A DNA stretch of 64,000 bases from Vibrio mangrovi (GCF_024346955.1 NZ_AP024883.1:3162001-3226000); one strand, 5' to 3'; positions 50,747 through 60,445 are shown, numbered from the stretch's first letter. Made by a program: numbers and translations. Notes: generated from the letters alone by a model not told the origin.

Positions 50747-51655
50747 TTAGAAATAACCCTGACGTTTTTTCAGTTCCATTGATCCGGATTGATCGTGATC
50801 GATGGCACGTCCCTGACGTTCACTGGATGTTGCCACCAGCATTTCTTCAATGATTTCAGGCAATGTACTTGCCGTTGATTCGATGGCTCCGGTCAGCGGA
50901 TAGCATCCCAGAGTGCGGAAACGAACCGACTTATTCTCAACAACTTCACCCGGCAGAATTTCCATCCGTTCGTCATCAACCATGATCAGCATGCCATCAC
51001 GCTCAACTACAGGACGAATGTCGGCAAAGTAAAGCGGGACAATATCGATATTTTCCAGATAGATATATTGCCAGATATCCAGCTCAGTCCAGTTCGACAG
51101 AGGGAAAACCCGGATACTTTCACCTTTGTTAATCTGGCCGTTATAGGTATGCCAGATCTCAGGACGCTGGTTCTTTGGATCCCAGGTATGGTTCTTATCC
51201 CGGAATGAGTACACCCGCTCTTTAGCCCGTGACTTCTCTTCATCCCGGCGGGCACCACCGAATGCGGCATCAAAACCGTACTTATTCAGTGCCTGCTTCA
51301 ACCCCTGAGTTTTCATAATATCGGTATGTTTTGAACTTCCGTGGACAAATGGATCAATTCCCATTTCAAGTCCTTCCGGGTTCTTATGTACCAGTAACTC
51401 AAAGCCGTATTTTTCCGCTGTTTTATCCCGGAATTCGATCATTTCACGGAATTTCCAGTTGGTATCAACATGGAGTAGCGGAAAAGGGATTTTCCCCGGA
51501 TAAAAAGCTTTGCGAGCCAGATGCAGCATCACCGATGAATCTTTTCCGATGGAATACATCATCACCGGATTACCGAATTCAGCTGCGACTTCACGGATAA
51601 TGTGAATACTTTCAGCTTCTAGCTGTTTTAAATGTGTTAAGCGTTGTTGATCCAT
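50747..51655 (-). CDS. cysD: Sulfate adenylyltransferase catalytic subunit CysD
   Basis: Forms adenosine 5'-phosphosulfate from ATP and sulfate. PP-loop-type SIGKDSSVMLHLARKA (about residues 36-51), the FGGARRDEEKSRAKER segment and the C-terminal TLGCYPLTGAIES are family landmarks. Length 302 equals E. coli CysD. It heads the cysDN-permease-cysC unit; 103 bases separate it from cobA, enough for its own CysB-dependent promoter, although I cannot point to a site. Confidence 0.97.
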   Translation of the reverse strand: MDQQRLTHLKQLEAESIHIIREVAAEFGNPVMMYSIGKDSSVMLHLARKAFYPGKIPFPLLHVDTNWKFREMIEFRDKTAEKYGFELLVHKNPEGLEMGIDPFVHGSSKHTDIMKTQGLKQALNKYGFDAAFGGARRDEEKSRAKERVYSFRDKNHTWDPKNQRPEIWHTYNGQINKGESIRVFPLSNWTELDIWQYIYLENIDIVPLYFADIRPVVERDGMLIMVDDERMEILPGEVVENKSVRFRTLGCYPLTGAIESTASTLPEIIEEMLVATSSERQGRAIDHDQSGSMELKKRQGYF

Positions 51656-51757
51656 CTCTTGCTTCCTTTTGACTCACAAGATGAGTGTTATGCAATTCGA
51701 TTTCGTAATTTATATGTCATCACTGGTAATTTATATGTCGCATGTATGCTGATGACT

Positions 51758-52630
51758 TTACGCATACTGACAGTGGGCTGCTGTATCCTGTCCGCTAAAC
51801 CAGTTGAGTTTTTCGGACAATGCAACCACTTCACCAATGACGATTAAAGCTGGTGAATCGGCCTGAGCGGCCAGTTGTGGTAAATCAGCCAGAGTGCCGC
51901 AAAATAATTTCTGCGCTGCCTGAGTACCTCGCTCAATTACCGCGGCCGGAGTTTCAGCAGAACGACCATGCTGAATCAGCTGTTCCCGGATATAACCTGA
52001 CTTCATCAGCCCCATATATATCACTAGTGTCTGCTGACCCCGGGCAAGTGTTGACCAGTCCATTTCATCGTTTTCAGCCCGGACATGACCCGTCACAAAA
52101 ATAGCGGACTGAGCGTAGTCCCGGTGTGTCAGCGGAATACCGGCATAGGCTGTTGCCCCGGCAGCGGCAGTAATTCCGGGAACCACCTGAAAACGGACAC
52201 CGGCATCGAATAGTGTTTCCAGCTCTTCACCGCCTCGTCCGAAGATAAATGGATCTCCGCCCTTAATACGCACAACCCGATGCCCTTGCTTCGCGAAGTC
52301 CACCAGTAACTGGTTGGTTTTTTCTTGTGGGACACTATGGTGCCCAGCACGCTTCCCGACACACACCAGAATGGTGCTGTCGGGGACCAGTGACATGATC
52401 TCTTCTGAAACCAGATAATCGTACAAAACGACGTCGGCCTGCTGCAGAAAACTGACGGCTTTGACCGTTAATAATTCCGGGTCACCCGGACCCGCACCGA
52501 CCAGCGCAACTTCTCCGGCCTGTAACTGAGATTTTGTGAAGTGATAGCTGATTCGTTCTGACTCATTGACCTTCACAGATGAACGTACTTGTTTGACTGG
52601 TAAACGAGTCACAACCTGATCCTTCGCCAT
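51758..52630 (-). CDS. cobA: Uroporphyrinogen-III C-methyltransferase (SUMT)
   Basis: SAM-dependent methylation of uroporphyrinogen III to precorrin-2, needed for siroheme, the cofactor of sulfite and nitrite reductases. Landmarks are VGAGPGDPELLTVKA (about residues 44-58) and RIKGGDPFIFGRGGEELE, then VPGITAAAGATAYAGIPLTHR. The ATG at 52630 has GTGGAG upstream; four codons more are possible. At 290 residues it is a stand-alone SUMT, not the fused CysG. Placement beside the cys genes links siroheme supply to sulfur assimilation. Confidence 0.95.
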   Translation of the reverse strand: MAKDQVVTRLPVKQVRSSVKVNESERISYHFTKSQLQAGEVALVGAGPGDPELLTVKAVSFLQQADVVLYDYLVSEEIMSLVPDSTILVCVGKRAGHHSVPQEKTNQLLVDFAKQGHRVVRIKGGDPFIFGRGGEELETLFDAGVRFQVVPGITAAAGATAYAGIPLTHRDYAQSAIFVTGHVRAENDEMDWSTLARGQQTLVIYMGLMKSGYIREQLIQHGRSAETPAAVIERGTQAAQKLFCGTLADLPQLAAQADSPALIVIGEVVALSEKLNWFSGQDTAAHCQYA

Positions 52631-52863
52631 AACACACTCCACCTAAAATGAATAAGTGCATTATGGCGGCCTCATCATATGACATGAAATTCTAAAATTT
52701 TATTTTTTATTCGAAAAACTGCTAAGAACACTTTCTTATCAGTCAGAAGCTCCAGCCCATGTATTCAAAGATACACATCACATTTTATAACCTATTGAAA
52801 TATAGGTTTCATTCATATTTGCTACATTAATCAGGTTATTCACCTTTATGGATAAGACTCCAC

Positions 52864-54825
52864 ATGAAGCAGCAAAAAAAATATCTCACACTGACATTAC
52901 TCGGCAGTTTGTTGGCACTTCCGTTATCAGTCGATGCAGAAACCGTACATCTTCGTATCATTGAAACCACTGACATCCATGCCAATGTCATGGATTATGA
53001 CTACTACAAAGACAAACCTTCAGAAAAAATCGGCTTACTCCGGGCTGCAAGTCTGGTCAGAAAGGCTCGTGAGGAAAATCCGAACGCATTACTGGTCGAT
53101 AACGGAGACCTGATTCAGGGAAGCCCGATGGGTGACTACATGGCAGCCAGAGGGATTAAACCCGGAGAAATCCATCCGGTTTATAAGGCAATGAATCTCC
53201 TTGGCTATGAGGTTGGGAATATTGGTAATCATGAATTCAACTATGGTCTGAAATATCTTCGTGAAACCCTCAATGATGCTGATTTTCCTTATATCAATGC
53301 CAATATATTTGATGCGAAAACAGACCAGCATTATTTCCGCCCCTATCTCATCAAATCTTATACATTGACCGATACCGAGGGAAAATCTCAGTCGTTGAAA
53401 GTTGGTTACATTGGCTTTACACCGCCTCAGATTATGGTTTGGGATAAAAAAAATCTCAGCGGAAACGTTTATACCAAAGACATAAAAGCGACGGCAGAAG
53501 CTCTCATTCCACAAATGAAACAGGAAGGTGCGGATGTCATTATTGCCATTCCGCATTCGGGAATTTCTACTGATCCTTACCGGGTCGGTGCCGAGAACTC
53601 AGTTTATTATCTGTCAGAAGTTCCCGGAATTGATGCCATCACCTTTGGTCATGCACATGCGGTCTTTCCCGGCAAGGGATTTGACCATCTGCCGGATGTT
53701 GATAATCACAAGGGAACAATTCATGGGGTCGCTGCTGTCATGCCCGGTCGCTGGGGAAGCCATGTTGGAATCATTGATCTGACTCTGGAAAAGAAAAATC
53801 ATCAATGGCAGGTAACGGACAGCAAATCTGAAGCCCGCCCTATCTATGACAATACAGCTCACCATGCACTAGTGTCTGCCGATCCACAGCTCCGTCAGGC
53901 CGTTCAGTCAGACCATCTGGCCACCCAACAATTTGTTAATCAGCCTATCGGTCGCGCTAGTGACAAGATGTATAGCTATCTGGCACTGGTGCAGGACGAT
54001 CCCACAATTCAGATCGTCAATATGGCACAGAAAGCCTATGTTGAAAGGATGATTCAGGGCGATCCGGATTTGGATGGACTACCGGTCCTTGCAGCGGCCG
54101 CACCATTTAAAGCCGGTGGCAGAAAGAACGATCCGTCTAACTATACCGAAGTAGAAGCCGGACAGCTTACTTTCCGCAATGCAGCCGATCTCTATCTGTA
54201 CCCCAACACACTGGTTGCATTAAAGATTAGTGGACGGGAATTAAAAGAGTGGCTGGAATGCTCCGCCGGACAATTCAGACAAATTGATCCCAACAAAGAA
54301 GAGCCTCAGTATCTGATCAACTGGGATGGATTCAGAACCTATAACTTCGATGTCATTGATGGCATTCAGTACCAGATCGATATTACTCAACCTGCCAGAT
54401 ATGATGGTGATTGCCAATTGATTCATCCGGATGCCGGACGCATTGATCATCTGTCTTATCAGGGAAAACCAGTACAAGAGAATCAGCAGTTTATTGTTGC
54501 AACCAACAACTACCGGGCTTATGGCAATAAATTCCCAGGAACCGGAGCATCACATGTTGCTTTTGACGCACCGGATGAAAACCGGGCCATTCTGGCCAGT
54601 TACATCACTCAGATGAGTAAGCAGGACGGAGAAGTTCATCCTAAAGCCGACAATAACTGGCATCTGGCTCCGCTTCAGACATCAAAAATTCTCGATATTC
54701 GCTTTGAAACGGCTCCGGGGGAGAAAGCCTCACAATTCATTCAGCAATATGGACGTTATCCGATGAAGCAGATCATGACTGATGACACAGGATTTGCGGT
54801 CTATCAGATTCGGCTACAAAAATAA
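52864..54825 (+). CDS. cpdB: 2',3'-cyclic-nucleotide 2'-phosphodiesterase/3'-nucleotidase CpdB
   Basis: Periplasmic bifunctional enzyme that salvages extracellular nucleotides. The signal peptide ends near residue 25 (DA before ETV). The N-terminal metallophosphatase domain has metal motifs ETTDIHANVMDYDYYKD, VDNGDLIQGSPMGDY, NIGNHEFNYG and TFGHAHAVFPG. The C-terminal nucleotidase domain (about 370-600) carries NNYRAYGNKFPG. Length 653 matches E. coli CpdB (647). Confidence 0.97.
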   Translation: MKQQKKYLTLTLLGSLLALPLSVDAETVHLRIIETTDIHANVMDYDYYKDKPSEKIGLLRAASLVRKAREENPNALLVDNGDLIQGSPMGDYMAARGIKPGEIHPVYKAMNLLGYEVGNIGNHEFNYGLKYLRETLNDADFPYINANIFDAKTDQHYFRPYLIKSYTLTDTEGKSQSLKVGYIGFTPPQIMVWDKKNLSGNVYTKDIKATAEALIPQMKQEGADVIIAIPHSGISTDPYRVGAENSVYYLSEVPGIDAITFGHAHAVFPGKGFDHLPDVDNHKGTIHGVAAVMPGRWGSHVGIIDLTLEKKNHQWQVTDSKSEARPIYDNTAHHALVSADPQLRQAVQSDHLATQQFVNQPIGRASDKMYSYLALVQDDPTIQIVNMAQKAYVERMIQGDPDLDGLPVLAAAAPFKAGGRKNDPSNYTEVEAGQLTFRNAADLYLYPNTLVALKISGRELKEWLECSAGQFRQIDPNKEEPQYLINWDGFRTYNFDVIDGIQYQIDITQPARYDGDCQLIHPDAGRIDHLSYQGKPVQENQQFIVATNNYRAYGNKFPGTGASHVAFDAPDENRAILASYITQMSKQDGEVHPKADNNWHLAPLQTSKILDIRFETAPGEKASQFIQQYGRYPMKQIMTDDTGFAVYQIRLQK

Positions 54826-54843
54826 GCATGAATTGATTACAGT

Positions 54844-54869
54844 AAAGCCGTAACAACGGTTACGGCTTT
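54844..54869 (+). terminator. Intrinsic terminator of cpdB
   Basis: AAAGCCGTAAC, loop AACG, GTTACGGCTTT: eleven-base perfect stem, 19 bases after the cpdB stop, followed by CTAGGTATTCT. The T tract is short but the stem is strong. Confidence 0.75.
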
Positions 54870-54892
54870 CTAGGTATTCTCTTGAGGTATTG

Positions 54893-55468
54893 ATGAAAAA
54901 AACATTCCAGACCCATTTAGAGCATTATGGTTTTACAGATGAAGAAATTCAGGCATTGGTCGATATCGCAACACCTCTCGATTTACCAACACGCCATATT
55001 CTTTCTCATCAGGGAGAAGTCGCATCTCACATCTACTTTGTTCTGGAAGGAATATGTCACGCCAGTTACCTCACCGATAAAGGAAAATCTTTCAGCAAAG
55101 AGTTTTACTGGGAGTCAGACTGGATCATTGGTTTTGAAAGTCTGATAAAACAAGAACCATTACCTTATCTGCTGGAAACGCTTTCTCCGGTCAAATTGAT
55201 GTATCTGCCGGTTAGTACTCTGTTTCAGTGGCACACATCCCAACATCCGGCTTATATCAAGCTACTGGAAGCCAAACTGATGCATAAAGAAAACAAAGAG
55301 AGATTTATGCTGCTCTATACACCGGAAGAGCGTTATCAGTTATTCCGCCAAAATTATCCGGAACTGCTCGACCGTCTGGCAGACTATCATGTTGCCGCTT
55401 ATCTGGGCATCACACCAATCAGCCTGAGTCGTATCAAAAAGCGGCTCAATAATACTCAGGAAAATTGA
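54893..55468 (+). CDS. Crp/Fnr-family cyclic-nucleotide-binding-fold regulator
   Basis: A 191-residue protein. A cNMP-binding domain (about 20-130; FVLEGICHASYLTDKGKSFS) has a degenerate pocket lacking the canonical GE..L..R.ASA motif. The short C-terminal HTH is represented by HVAAYLGITPISLSRIKKRL at about 165-184. This compact shape is typical of stand-alone Crp-like regulators that may not bind cAMP. TTGAGG precedes the ATG at 54893. The divergent target is unknown; the downstream GNAT and EamA genes on the same strand are candidates. Confidence 0.85.
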   Translation: MKKTFQTHLEHYGFTDEEIQALVDIATPLDLPTRHILSHQGEVASHIYFVLEGICHASYLTDKGKSFSKEFYWESDWIIGFESLIKQEPLPYLLETLSPVKLMYLPVSTLFQWHTSQHPAYIKLLEAKLMHKENKERFMLLYTPEERYQLFRQNYPELLDRLADYHVAAYLGITPISLSRIKKRLNNTQEN

Positions 55469-55588
55469 TGGCCAGCTCATTCCTGCTGAGAACTTTGAGT
55501 ATTTACCATTAACATTTGTTAATGATAATCACATCATATAAAAGTAGATTATTGGTCATGACTTTCATTAACTCAGTCGGTATTTCTG

Positions 55589-56038
55589 ATGATAACCTGG
55601 CAATTACTTCCCTTTTCCGAGCTGACAACGACACAGTTGTACCAACTCCTAAAACTGCGGGTTGACGTTTTTGTCGTTGAACAAACATGTCCTTATCCTG
55701 AGTTAGACGACAAAGACCATATGTCCGGAGTCCATCATCTGCTGGGTTACCGGAATGGAAAACTTCTTGCCTGTGCCCGCCTGATTCCACCTGGTATCAG
55801 CTATTCGGGATGTAGTATTGGCCGGGTCGCAACCCATATGTGTATCAGAGGAGAAGGTGCAGGACATCAGTTACTGACCCATGCGATTGAACGATGCAGT
55901 AATCTGTGGCCGGACACACCAATAGAAATTGGAGCACAGGAACAGTTAAAGACATTTTACAACCAACATGGATTTGTTCAGACTTCCGAACCTTATCTCG
56001 AAGATGGTATTTCTCATATCGACATGAAGAGAACATAA
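55589..56038 (+). CDS. elaA: GNAT-family N-acetyltransferase, ElaA type
   Basis: A 149-residue acetyltransferase close to E. coli ElaA. Family wording includes LRVDVFVVEQTCPYPELDDKD, and the acetyl-CoA-binding segment is GRVATHMCIRGEGAGHQLL (motif A with RGEGAG). The end is FYNQHGFVQTSEPYLEDGI-like. The substrate is unknown. The EamA gene begins six bases after its stop, so the two are probably co-transcribed. Confidence 0.9.
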   Translation: MITWQLLPFSELTTTQLYQLLKLRVDVFVVEQTCPYPELDDKDHMSGVHHLLGYRNGKLLACARLIPPGISYSGCSIGRVATHMCIRGEGAGHQLLTHAIERCSNLWPDTPIEIGAQEQLKTFYNQHGFVQTSEPYLEDGISHIDMKRT

Positions 56039-56043
56039 TCATC

Positions 56044-56952
56044 ATGCTGTCTCAGGAAATCGTCCGGACGGCAATCATTTTACTGATACTGGGAAATCTG
56101 GCGGCTTCATTATCAGACGTTGCCGTCAAAGCATTAGATGGCAGCGTCTCTCCATTTCAGTATATGTTTTTGCGCCAGCTTTTGTCCGTTGTACTTACTA
56201 CGCCTTTCTGGTTATTTCAACCCAAAGAGAAGCGAGTACTGACTCACTTCGGAATTACCCTCATCCGCAGTCATCTGATCTTAATCGGAAGCGGATGCAT
56301 GGTGGTCGCAATTACCTATCTTTCACTTGCCACTGCCAATGCTGTATTCTACGCAGCACCGCTCCTGATGTTACCGCTTTCGATCTGGTTACTCAGAGAA
56401 TATCCGACCCGGAGTAAAGTGCTGAAAACCCTGATAGGGTTTTGTGGTGTTCTCATTGTATTGCGCCCCTCTCAGTTTCACTGGGCGGCTCTTTTTGCTT
56501 TGGGTACAGCAATTACACTGGCATTGTTTCAGATATTGGTTCGTAAATTACCGACTCAGCAAACACTTCCCACAACCCTATTCTGGACAAGTTTATTTTC
56601 TCTACCGGTTGCCGCTGTTCTGGCCTTTTATGACTGGCATACACTCGATATCCGAGCTGTTGGCTGGATTGGAATCAGTGCAATGATGGTTCTGGCTTAC
56701 AACGGACTGGCTGTGGCTGCATACCGGCTCGCACCCGCTAATCAGATAGCTATTGCCGAATATTCAGGACTGATACTTGTCATCTTACTGGGCTGGGGCT
56801 GCTTTGGTGAAATACCAACAACACTCTCGATCATAGGAATAGGACTCATCGTTATTCCTCTGATGTCCTTCCGCTCAATTCGTTCATTGTTCAGACTCTA
56901 TTTGCTACGTCCAAAGCCGCCACTGGATAAACGGAAAAACATCACCGACTGA
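56044..56952 (+). CDS. EamA-family (DMT) transporter
   Basis: A 302-residue drug/metabolite-transporter-type exporter with ten predicted helices in two EamA repeats (about 8-140 and 150-285). The conserved ends are VFYAAPLLMLPLSIWLLREY and QIAIAEYSGLILVILLGWG. Substrate unknown. The ATG at 56044 is chosen because it directly follows the ElaA gene and starts the first helix; a longer frame overlapping elaA is spurious. Its last 55 bases overlap the convergent OapA-domain gene. Confidence 0.88.
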   Translation: MLSQEIVRTAIILLILGNLAASLSDVAVKALDGSVSPFQYMFLRQLLSVVLTTPFWLFQPKEKRVLTHFGITLIRSHLILIGSGCMVVAITYLSLATANAVFYAAPLLMLPLSIWLLREYPTRSKVLKTLIGFCGVLIVLRPSQFHWAALFALGTAITLALFQILVRKLPTQQTLPTTLFWTSLFSLPVAAVLAFYDWHTLDIRAVGWIGISAMMVLAYNGLAVAAYRLAPANQIAIAEYSGLILVILLGWGCFGEIPTTLSIIGIGLIVIPLMSFRSIRSLFRLYLLRPKPPLDKRKNITD

Positions 56953-57467
56953 TCTTTCTGCTCCAGTTGTAAAATATCTAACTGCCCTTTGGTCGTCAGC
57001 TTATAACGAATCAGTTGCCCCGGTTTAATGTTACTGAGTGGCTTATCCAAACCTTCGACCTGAACCAATGCATTCAGATCAGCCAATGATAAATCATTCG
57101 CGCGGAAGACTTTAGAAAGCGTGTCACCATTTTGTACCGTGTAGGTAACCCACGTTGTTGTGCGAGGTTCAGAGGCTGGTTTCGGGGATGCGACTGGTGC
57201 GGAAGGTTCCTGTAAGCTATTTGGGTCCAGATCCAACGCAACACGCTGATCTCCAACAGGCAGCTCAGAAGCAATTTGTTCTTCCTTCGGCCACGGGATC
57301 AGGACAAGGAGAATGACAACTGGAGCCAGAATCATCAGTAAACGTTGATGTAACTTCGGCAGCTCACACCATACCCGACGACACTGTCTGACAACCTGCT
57401 GAAATGACTGCTGGAAATTTATAGCTGACCACTTGCTCTGAATAACGGCAAGATAGCCACCTTGCAC
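56898..57467 (-). CDS. OapA/YtfB-family LysM-like cell-surface/division protein
   Basis: A protein of about 189 residues with a cytoplasmic N-terminus, one membrane helix (MILAPVVILLVLIPW), a Pro/Ser-rich linker and a C-terminal OapA LysM-like domain (YTVQNGDTLSKVFRANDLSL and IKPGQLIRYKLT). This is the layout of YtfB, an E. coli septum-linked glycan-binding protein, and fklB follows divergently as ytfB-fklB in E. coli. The start is uncertain: a GTG at 57467 has AGGA seven bases upstream, while an ATG at 57560 and another GTG near 57491 would give longer forms. The 3' end overlaps the EamA gene. Confidence 0.8.
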   Translation of the reverse strand: MQGGYLAVIQSKWSAINFQQSFQQVVRQCRRVWCELPKLHQRLLMILAPVVILLVLIPWPKEEQIASELPVGDQRVALDLDPNSLQEPSAPVASPKPASEPRTTTWVTYTVQNGDTLSKVFRANDLSLADLNALVQVEGLDKPLSNIKPGQLIRYKLTTKGQLDILQLEQKDQSVMFFRLSSGGFGRSK

Positions 57468-57719
57468 CTTTTTTTCCTGTCGGCGATTCACGAATACACA
57501 TCTCCCATTCTCACCACGAGTAGTATAAAAACTCCCGCGTAATGAGTATAGGGGAATCATGGCTAGAACTAAAATGTTGACATAATCTTAAAATATTTTC
57601 ATCTAAGTTTAGAGACATGTCACACCAAAGTATGCAATGCAATATTCTCCTGGTTCTTCATTTCATCATTTATCAATAACTGCTATCCTCTAGCGTTTTA
57701 ACGCAAAAGAGTGACAGTT

Positions 57720-58340
57720 ATGTCTGACGTACAACTTGAAACAAATGAACAAAAGGCAAGCTACGGTATTGGTTTGCAAATGGGCCAACAGCTTGCTGGC
57801 AGTGGCTTAGAAGGACTGAGCGTCGATGCTATTGCTGCCGGAATTGCGACAGCATTAACTGGTGATATGCCAGCAATCGAAATCGATGAAATTAATCAGG
57901 CACTGCAAGCCGTACACGCAAAGGCGCAAGAAGCACGTGATGCAGTTGCAAAAGTAGCAGCAGCCGATGGTGAAGCATTCCTGAAAGACAATGCGCTACG
58001 CCCTGAAGTTACTGTATTAGAATCCGGTCTCCAATATGAAGTCATCACTGAAGGATCGGGTGACGTACCTACCTCAGATAAAACTGTTCGAGTACATTAC
58101 CATGGTGAGCTGACTGACGGCACAGTATTCGATAGTTCTGTTTCACGTGGCCAGCCAGTTGAATTCCCGGTAACAGGAGTTATCAAAGGTTGGGTTGAAG
58201 CACTGCAAATCATGCCTGTCGGTTCAAAGTGGAAACTTTATATTCCTCAGGATCTTGCTTATGGTGAACGCGGCGCAGGTGCTGCTATTCCTCCATATGC
58301 TGCACTTGTCTTTGAAGTCGAACTTCTCGACATTCTGTAA
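57720..58340 (+). CDS. fklB: FKBP-type peptidyl-prolyl isomerase FklB
   Basis: Cytoplasmic FKBP22-type prolyl isomerase. An N-terminal dimerisation domain (about 1-95; KASYGIGLQMGQQLAGSGLE) and a C-terminal FKBP domain (about 110-206; RVHYHGELTDGTVFDSSVSRG, then GVIKGWVEALQIMPVGSKWK and DLAYGERGAGAAIPPYAALV) are both complete. Length 206 equals E. coli FklB. The ATG at 57720 is preferred over a GTG three codons earlier. A terminator follows. Confidence 0.96.
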   Translation: MSDVQLETNEQKASYGIGLQMGQQLAGSGLEGLSVDAIAAGIATALTGDMPAIEIDEINQALQAVHAKAQEARDAVAKVAAADGEAFLKDNALRPEVTVLESGLQYEVITEGSGDVPTSDKTVRVHYHGELTDGTVFDSSVSRGQPVEFPVTGVIKGWVEALQIMPVGSKWKLYIPQDLAYGERGAGAAIPPYAALVFEVELLDIL

Positions 58341-58380
58341 GCGAATCAGCTGTAAGTAAATTAGCAAAGAATTAACATCA

Positions 58381-58407
58381 AGCGGTGCTCAGCACCGCTT
58401 TTTTTTA
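58381..58407 (+). terminator. Intrinsic terminator of fklB
   Basis: AGCGGTGCT, single C, AGCACCGCT then eight T: a strong stem and T tract 40 bases after the fklB stop. Confidence 0.9.
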
Positions 58408-58450
58408 TCTAAACTTAATCATCCGCTCACAATGATGGGAAATTCCATTT

Positions 58451-58945
58451 ATGACCACAACACGCACTCTGATATGGGCGCTGATGTTAAGTGCCACACT
58501 CACAGCCCCAGGTTACGCTTCTTTCACACTCGGTGGTAACACAGAAAATCTCACAAGCACCATAGGAAAAACTCTTGGACTCACGGAAAGTAATTCAACT
58601 CTGATTTCACAGGTAACCAAACAGCTTCCCGTCTCCGGCCAACAGGCAACCGGTGGTGTCGGTGCATTATTATCACTAGCTCAGAATCAACTATCTGATG
58701 AGAATAATACCGAGCTCAATCAACTTGTCCCCGGAATAGAACATTTGTCGGATCTGAACCAGTCTGGAATTCAGAATGGGCTATCAGAAATTAACGATAT
58801 GAATGCGGTCACCAGCACTTTTAAACAACTGGGATTGAGTCCCGACATGGTGTCACAATTCGTACCATTGATCTTAAAATACCTAACCACTCAGGGAGCA
58901 AGCGACGGACTACTCAGTTCACTCACCAGCTTATGGCAGAGTTAA
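58451..58945 (+). CDS. DUF2780-type exported protein
   Basis: A 164-residue exported protein with a signal peptide ending near GYA (about residue 23). The mature part is helical and Gln/Leu-rich, with TKQLPVSGQQATGGVGALLS and TFKQLGLSPDMVSQFVPLIL, which matches the DUF2780 (VcgC/VcgE) family of unknown function. It has its own leader after the fklB terminator and is convergent with rplQ. Confidence 0.85.
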   Translation: MTTTRTLIWALMLSATLTAPGYASFTLGGNTENLTSTIGKTLGLTESNSTLISQVTKQLPVSGQQATGGVGALLSLAQNQLSDENNTELNQLVPGIEHLSDLNQSGIQNGLSEINDMNAVTSTFKQLGLSPDMVSQFVPLILKYLTTQGASDGLLSSLTSLWQS

Positions 58946-58979
58946 TCTGACAATTCATCATTTTTTCATCAGACACAAA

Positions 58980-59003
58980 AAAGCCGAGCATACGCTCGGC
59001 TTT
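58980..59003. terminator. Bidirectional terminator of the alpha ribosomal operon
   Basis: AAAGCCGAGC, loop ATAC, GCTCGGCTTT, flanked by A-rich and T-rich runs. It lies 18 bases past the rplQ stop and can also stop transcription from the DUF2780 gene. Confidence 0.9.
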
Positions 59004-59021
59004 CTTAAATAGACGAACTGA

Positions 59022-59408
59022 TTACTCAGCAGCTTCAACAGCTTCTGGGCGATCAACAAGCTCAATGTAAGCCATTGGAGCTTTATCACCTGCACGGAAA
59101 CCACACTTCAGAATTCGAGTGTAGCCACCTTGACGTGCAGCGAAACGTGGACCAAGTTCGTTAAATAGTTTTGCAACAACTTCGTTATCACGAGTGCGTG
59201 CAAATGCCAGACGACGGTTAGCAACACTGTCTGTCTTAGCTAGTGTAATCAAAGGCTCAACTACGCGACGTAGCTCTTTAGCTTTTGGCAAAGTAGTCTT
59301 GATAACTTCATGACGTACCAGAGAGCTAGCCATGTTGCTGAACATCGCTTTGCGATGACTGCTGTTGCGGTTGAGTTGACGACCACTCTTACGATGGCGC
59401 ATGACCAA
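59022..59408 (-). CDS. rplQ: 50S ribosomal protein L17
   Basis: Large-subunit protein near the exit tunnel. The opening RHRKSGRQLNRNSSHRKAMF and TLPKAKELRRVVEPLITLAK segments are diagnostic. At 128 residues it has the normal gammaproteobacterial length. It is the last gene of the alpha operon (rpsM-rpsK-rpsD-rpoA-rplQ) and lies 20 bases after rpoA. Confidence 0.98.
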   Translation of the reverse strand: MVMRHRKSGRQLNRNSSHRKAMFSNMASSLVRHEVIKTTLPKAKELRRVVEPLITLAKTDSVANRRLAFARTRDNEVVAKLFNELGPRFAARQGGYTRILKCGFRAGDKAPMAYIELVDRPEAVEAAE

Positions 59409-59428
59409 ATCCTTCTAACTTGTATCGA

Positions 59429-60421
59429 TTAATCTTCAGCGATAGATGCTGGCGGCCAGTTTTCCAGGCGCATACCCAGAGAAAGACCACGAGATGCAAG
59501 CACGTCTTTAATCTCTGTAAGAGATTTTTTACCAAGGTTAGGTGTTTTGAGTAGTTCCACCTCAGTACGCTGTACTAGATCACCGATGTAGTGAATCGCT
59601 TCTGCTTTCAAACAGTTAGCAGAGCGAACTGTTAGTTCAAGATCGTCTACAGGACGCAATAGGATCGGATCGAATTCAGGCTTCTCTTCTTTCTCCTCAG
59701 GAACTCGTACATCACGTAGATCTACGAATGCATCCAGTTGTTCAGCAAGAATTGTTGCTGCACGACGGATAGCTTCCTCAGGTTCGATTGTGCCATTTGT
59801 CTCCATATCGATGACGAGCTTGTCCAAATCAGTACGCTGCTCAACACGTGCTGCTTCTACAGTATAGGCGATTTTATCAACCGGACTGTAGGTAGCATCA
59901 ACAAGCAAACGACCAATAGGACGATCATCTTCATCTGTATGAATACGAGCAGAAGCCGGAACATAACCACGACCACGTTGAACCTTGATGCGCATTGCGA
60001 CCTCAGCATTGTCATCGGTAAGATGACAAATAACGTGCTCAGGGTTTACGATCTCAACATCACCATCATGAGTGATGTCACCTGCAACAACAGGGCCCGA
60101 GCCTGATTTGTTTAGTGTAATGAACACTTCATCTTTGCCTTCGGCAACGCGAACAGCCAAACCCTTCAGGTTCAGAAGGATTTCTAGGATATCCTCTTGA
60201 ACACCTTCTTTGGTGCTGTACTCGTGTAGTACGCCTTCAATTTCAACTTCAGTCACTGCGCAACCAGGCATAGACGAAAGAAGAATTCGGCGAAGTGCAT
60301 TACCCAGAGTATGGCCGAAACCACGCTCTAACGGCTCAAGAGTTACTTTTGCGTGTGTCGTGCTGATCTGTTCAATATCAACAAGACGTGGCTTAAGAAA
60401 TTCTGTTACAGAACCCTGCAT
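59429..60421 (-). CDS. rpoA: RNA polymerase alpha subunit
   Basis: Scaffold of RNA polymerase assembly and contact for UP elements and activators. The N-terminal dimerisation domain opens with SVTEFLKPRLVDIEQ and GFGHTLGNALRRILLSSMPG (about 32-51). The linker is acidic (about 233-248), and the C-terminal DNA-binding domain has LELTVRSANCLKAEAIHYIG and NLGKKSLTEIKD. Length 330 is typical. Confidence 0.99.
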   Translation of the reverse strand: MQGSVTEFLKPRLVDIEQISTTHAKVTLEPLERGFGHTLGNALRRILLSSMPGCAVTEVEIEGVLHEYSTKEGVQEDILEILLNLKGLAVRVAEGKDEVFITLNKSGSGPVVAGDITHDGDVEIVNPEHVICHLTDDNAEVAMRIKVQRGRGYVPASARIHTDEDDRPIGRLLVDATYSPVDKIAYTVEAARVEQRTDLDKLVIDMETNGTIEPEEAIRRAATILAEQLDAFVDLRDVRVPEEKEEKPEFDPILLRPVDDLELTVRSANCLKAEAIHYIGDLVQRTEVELLKTPNLGKKSLTEIKDVLASRGLSLGMRLENWPPASIAED

Positions 60422-60445
60422 TGTGTCCTCTCTTTAATTTAAACC

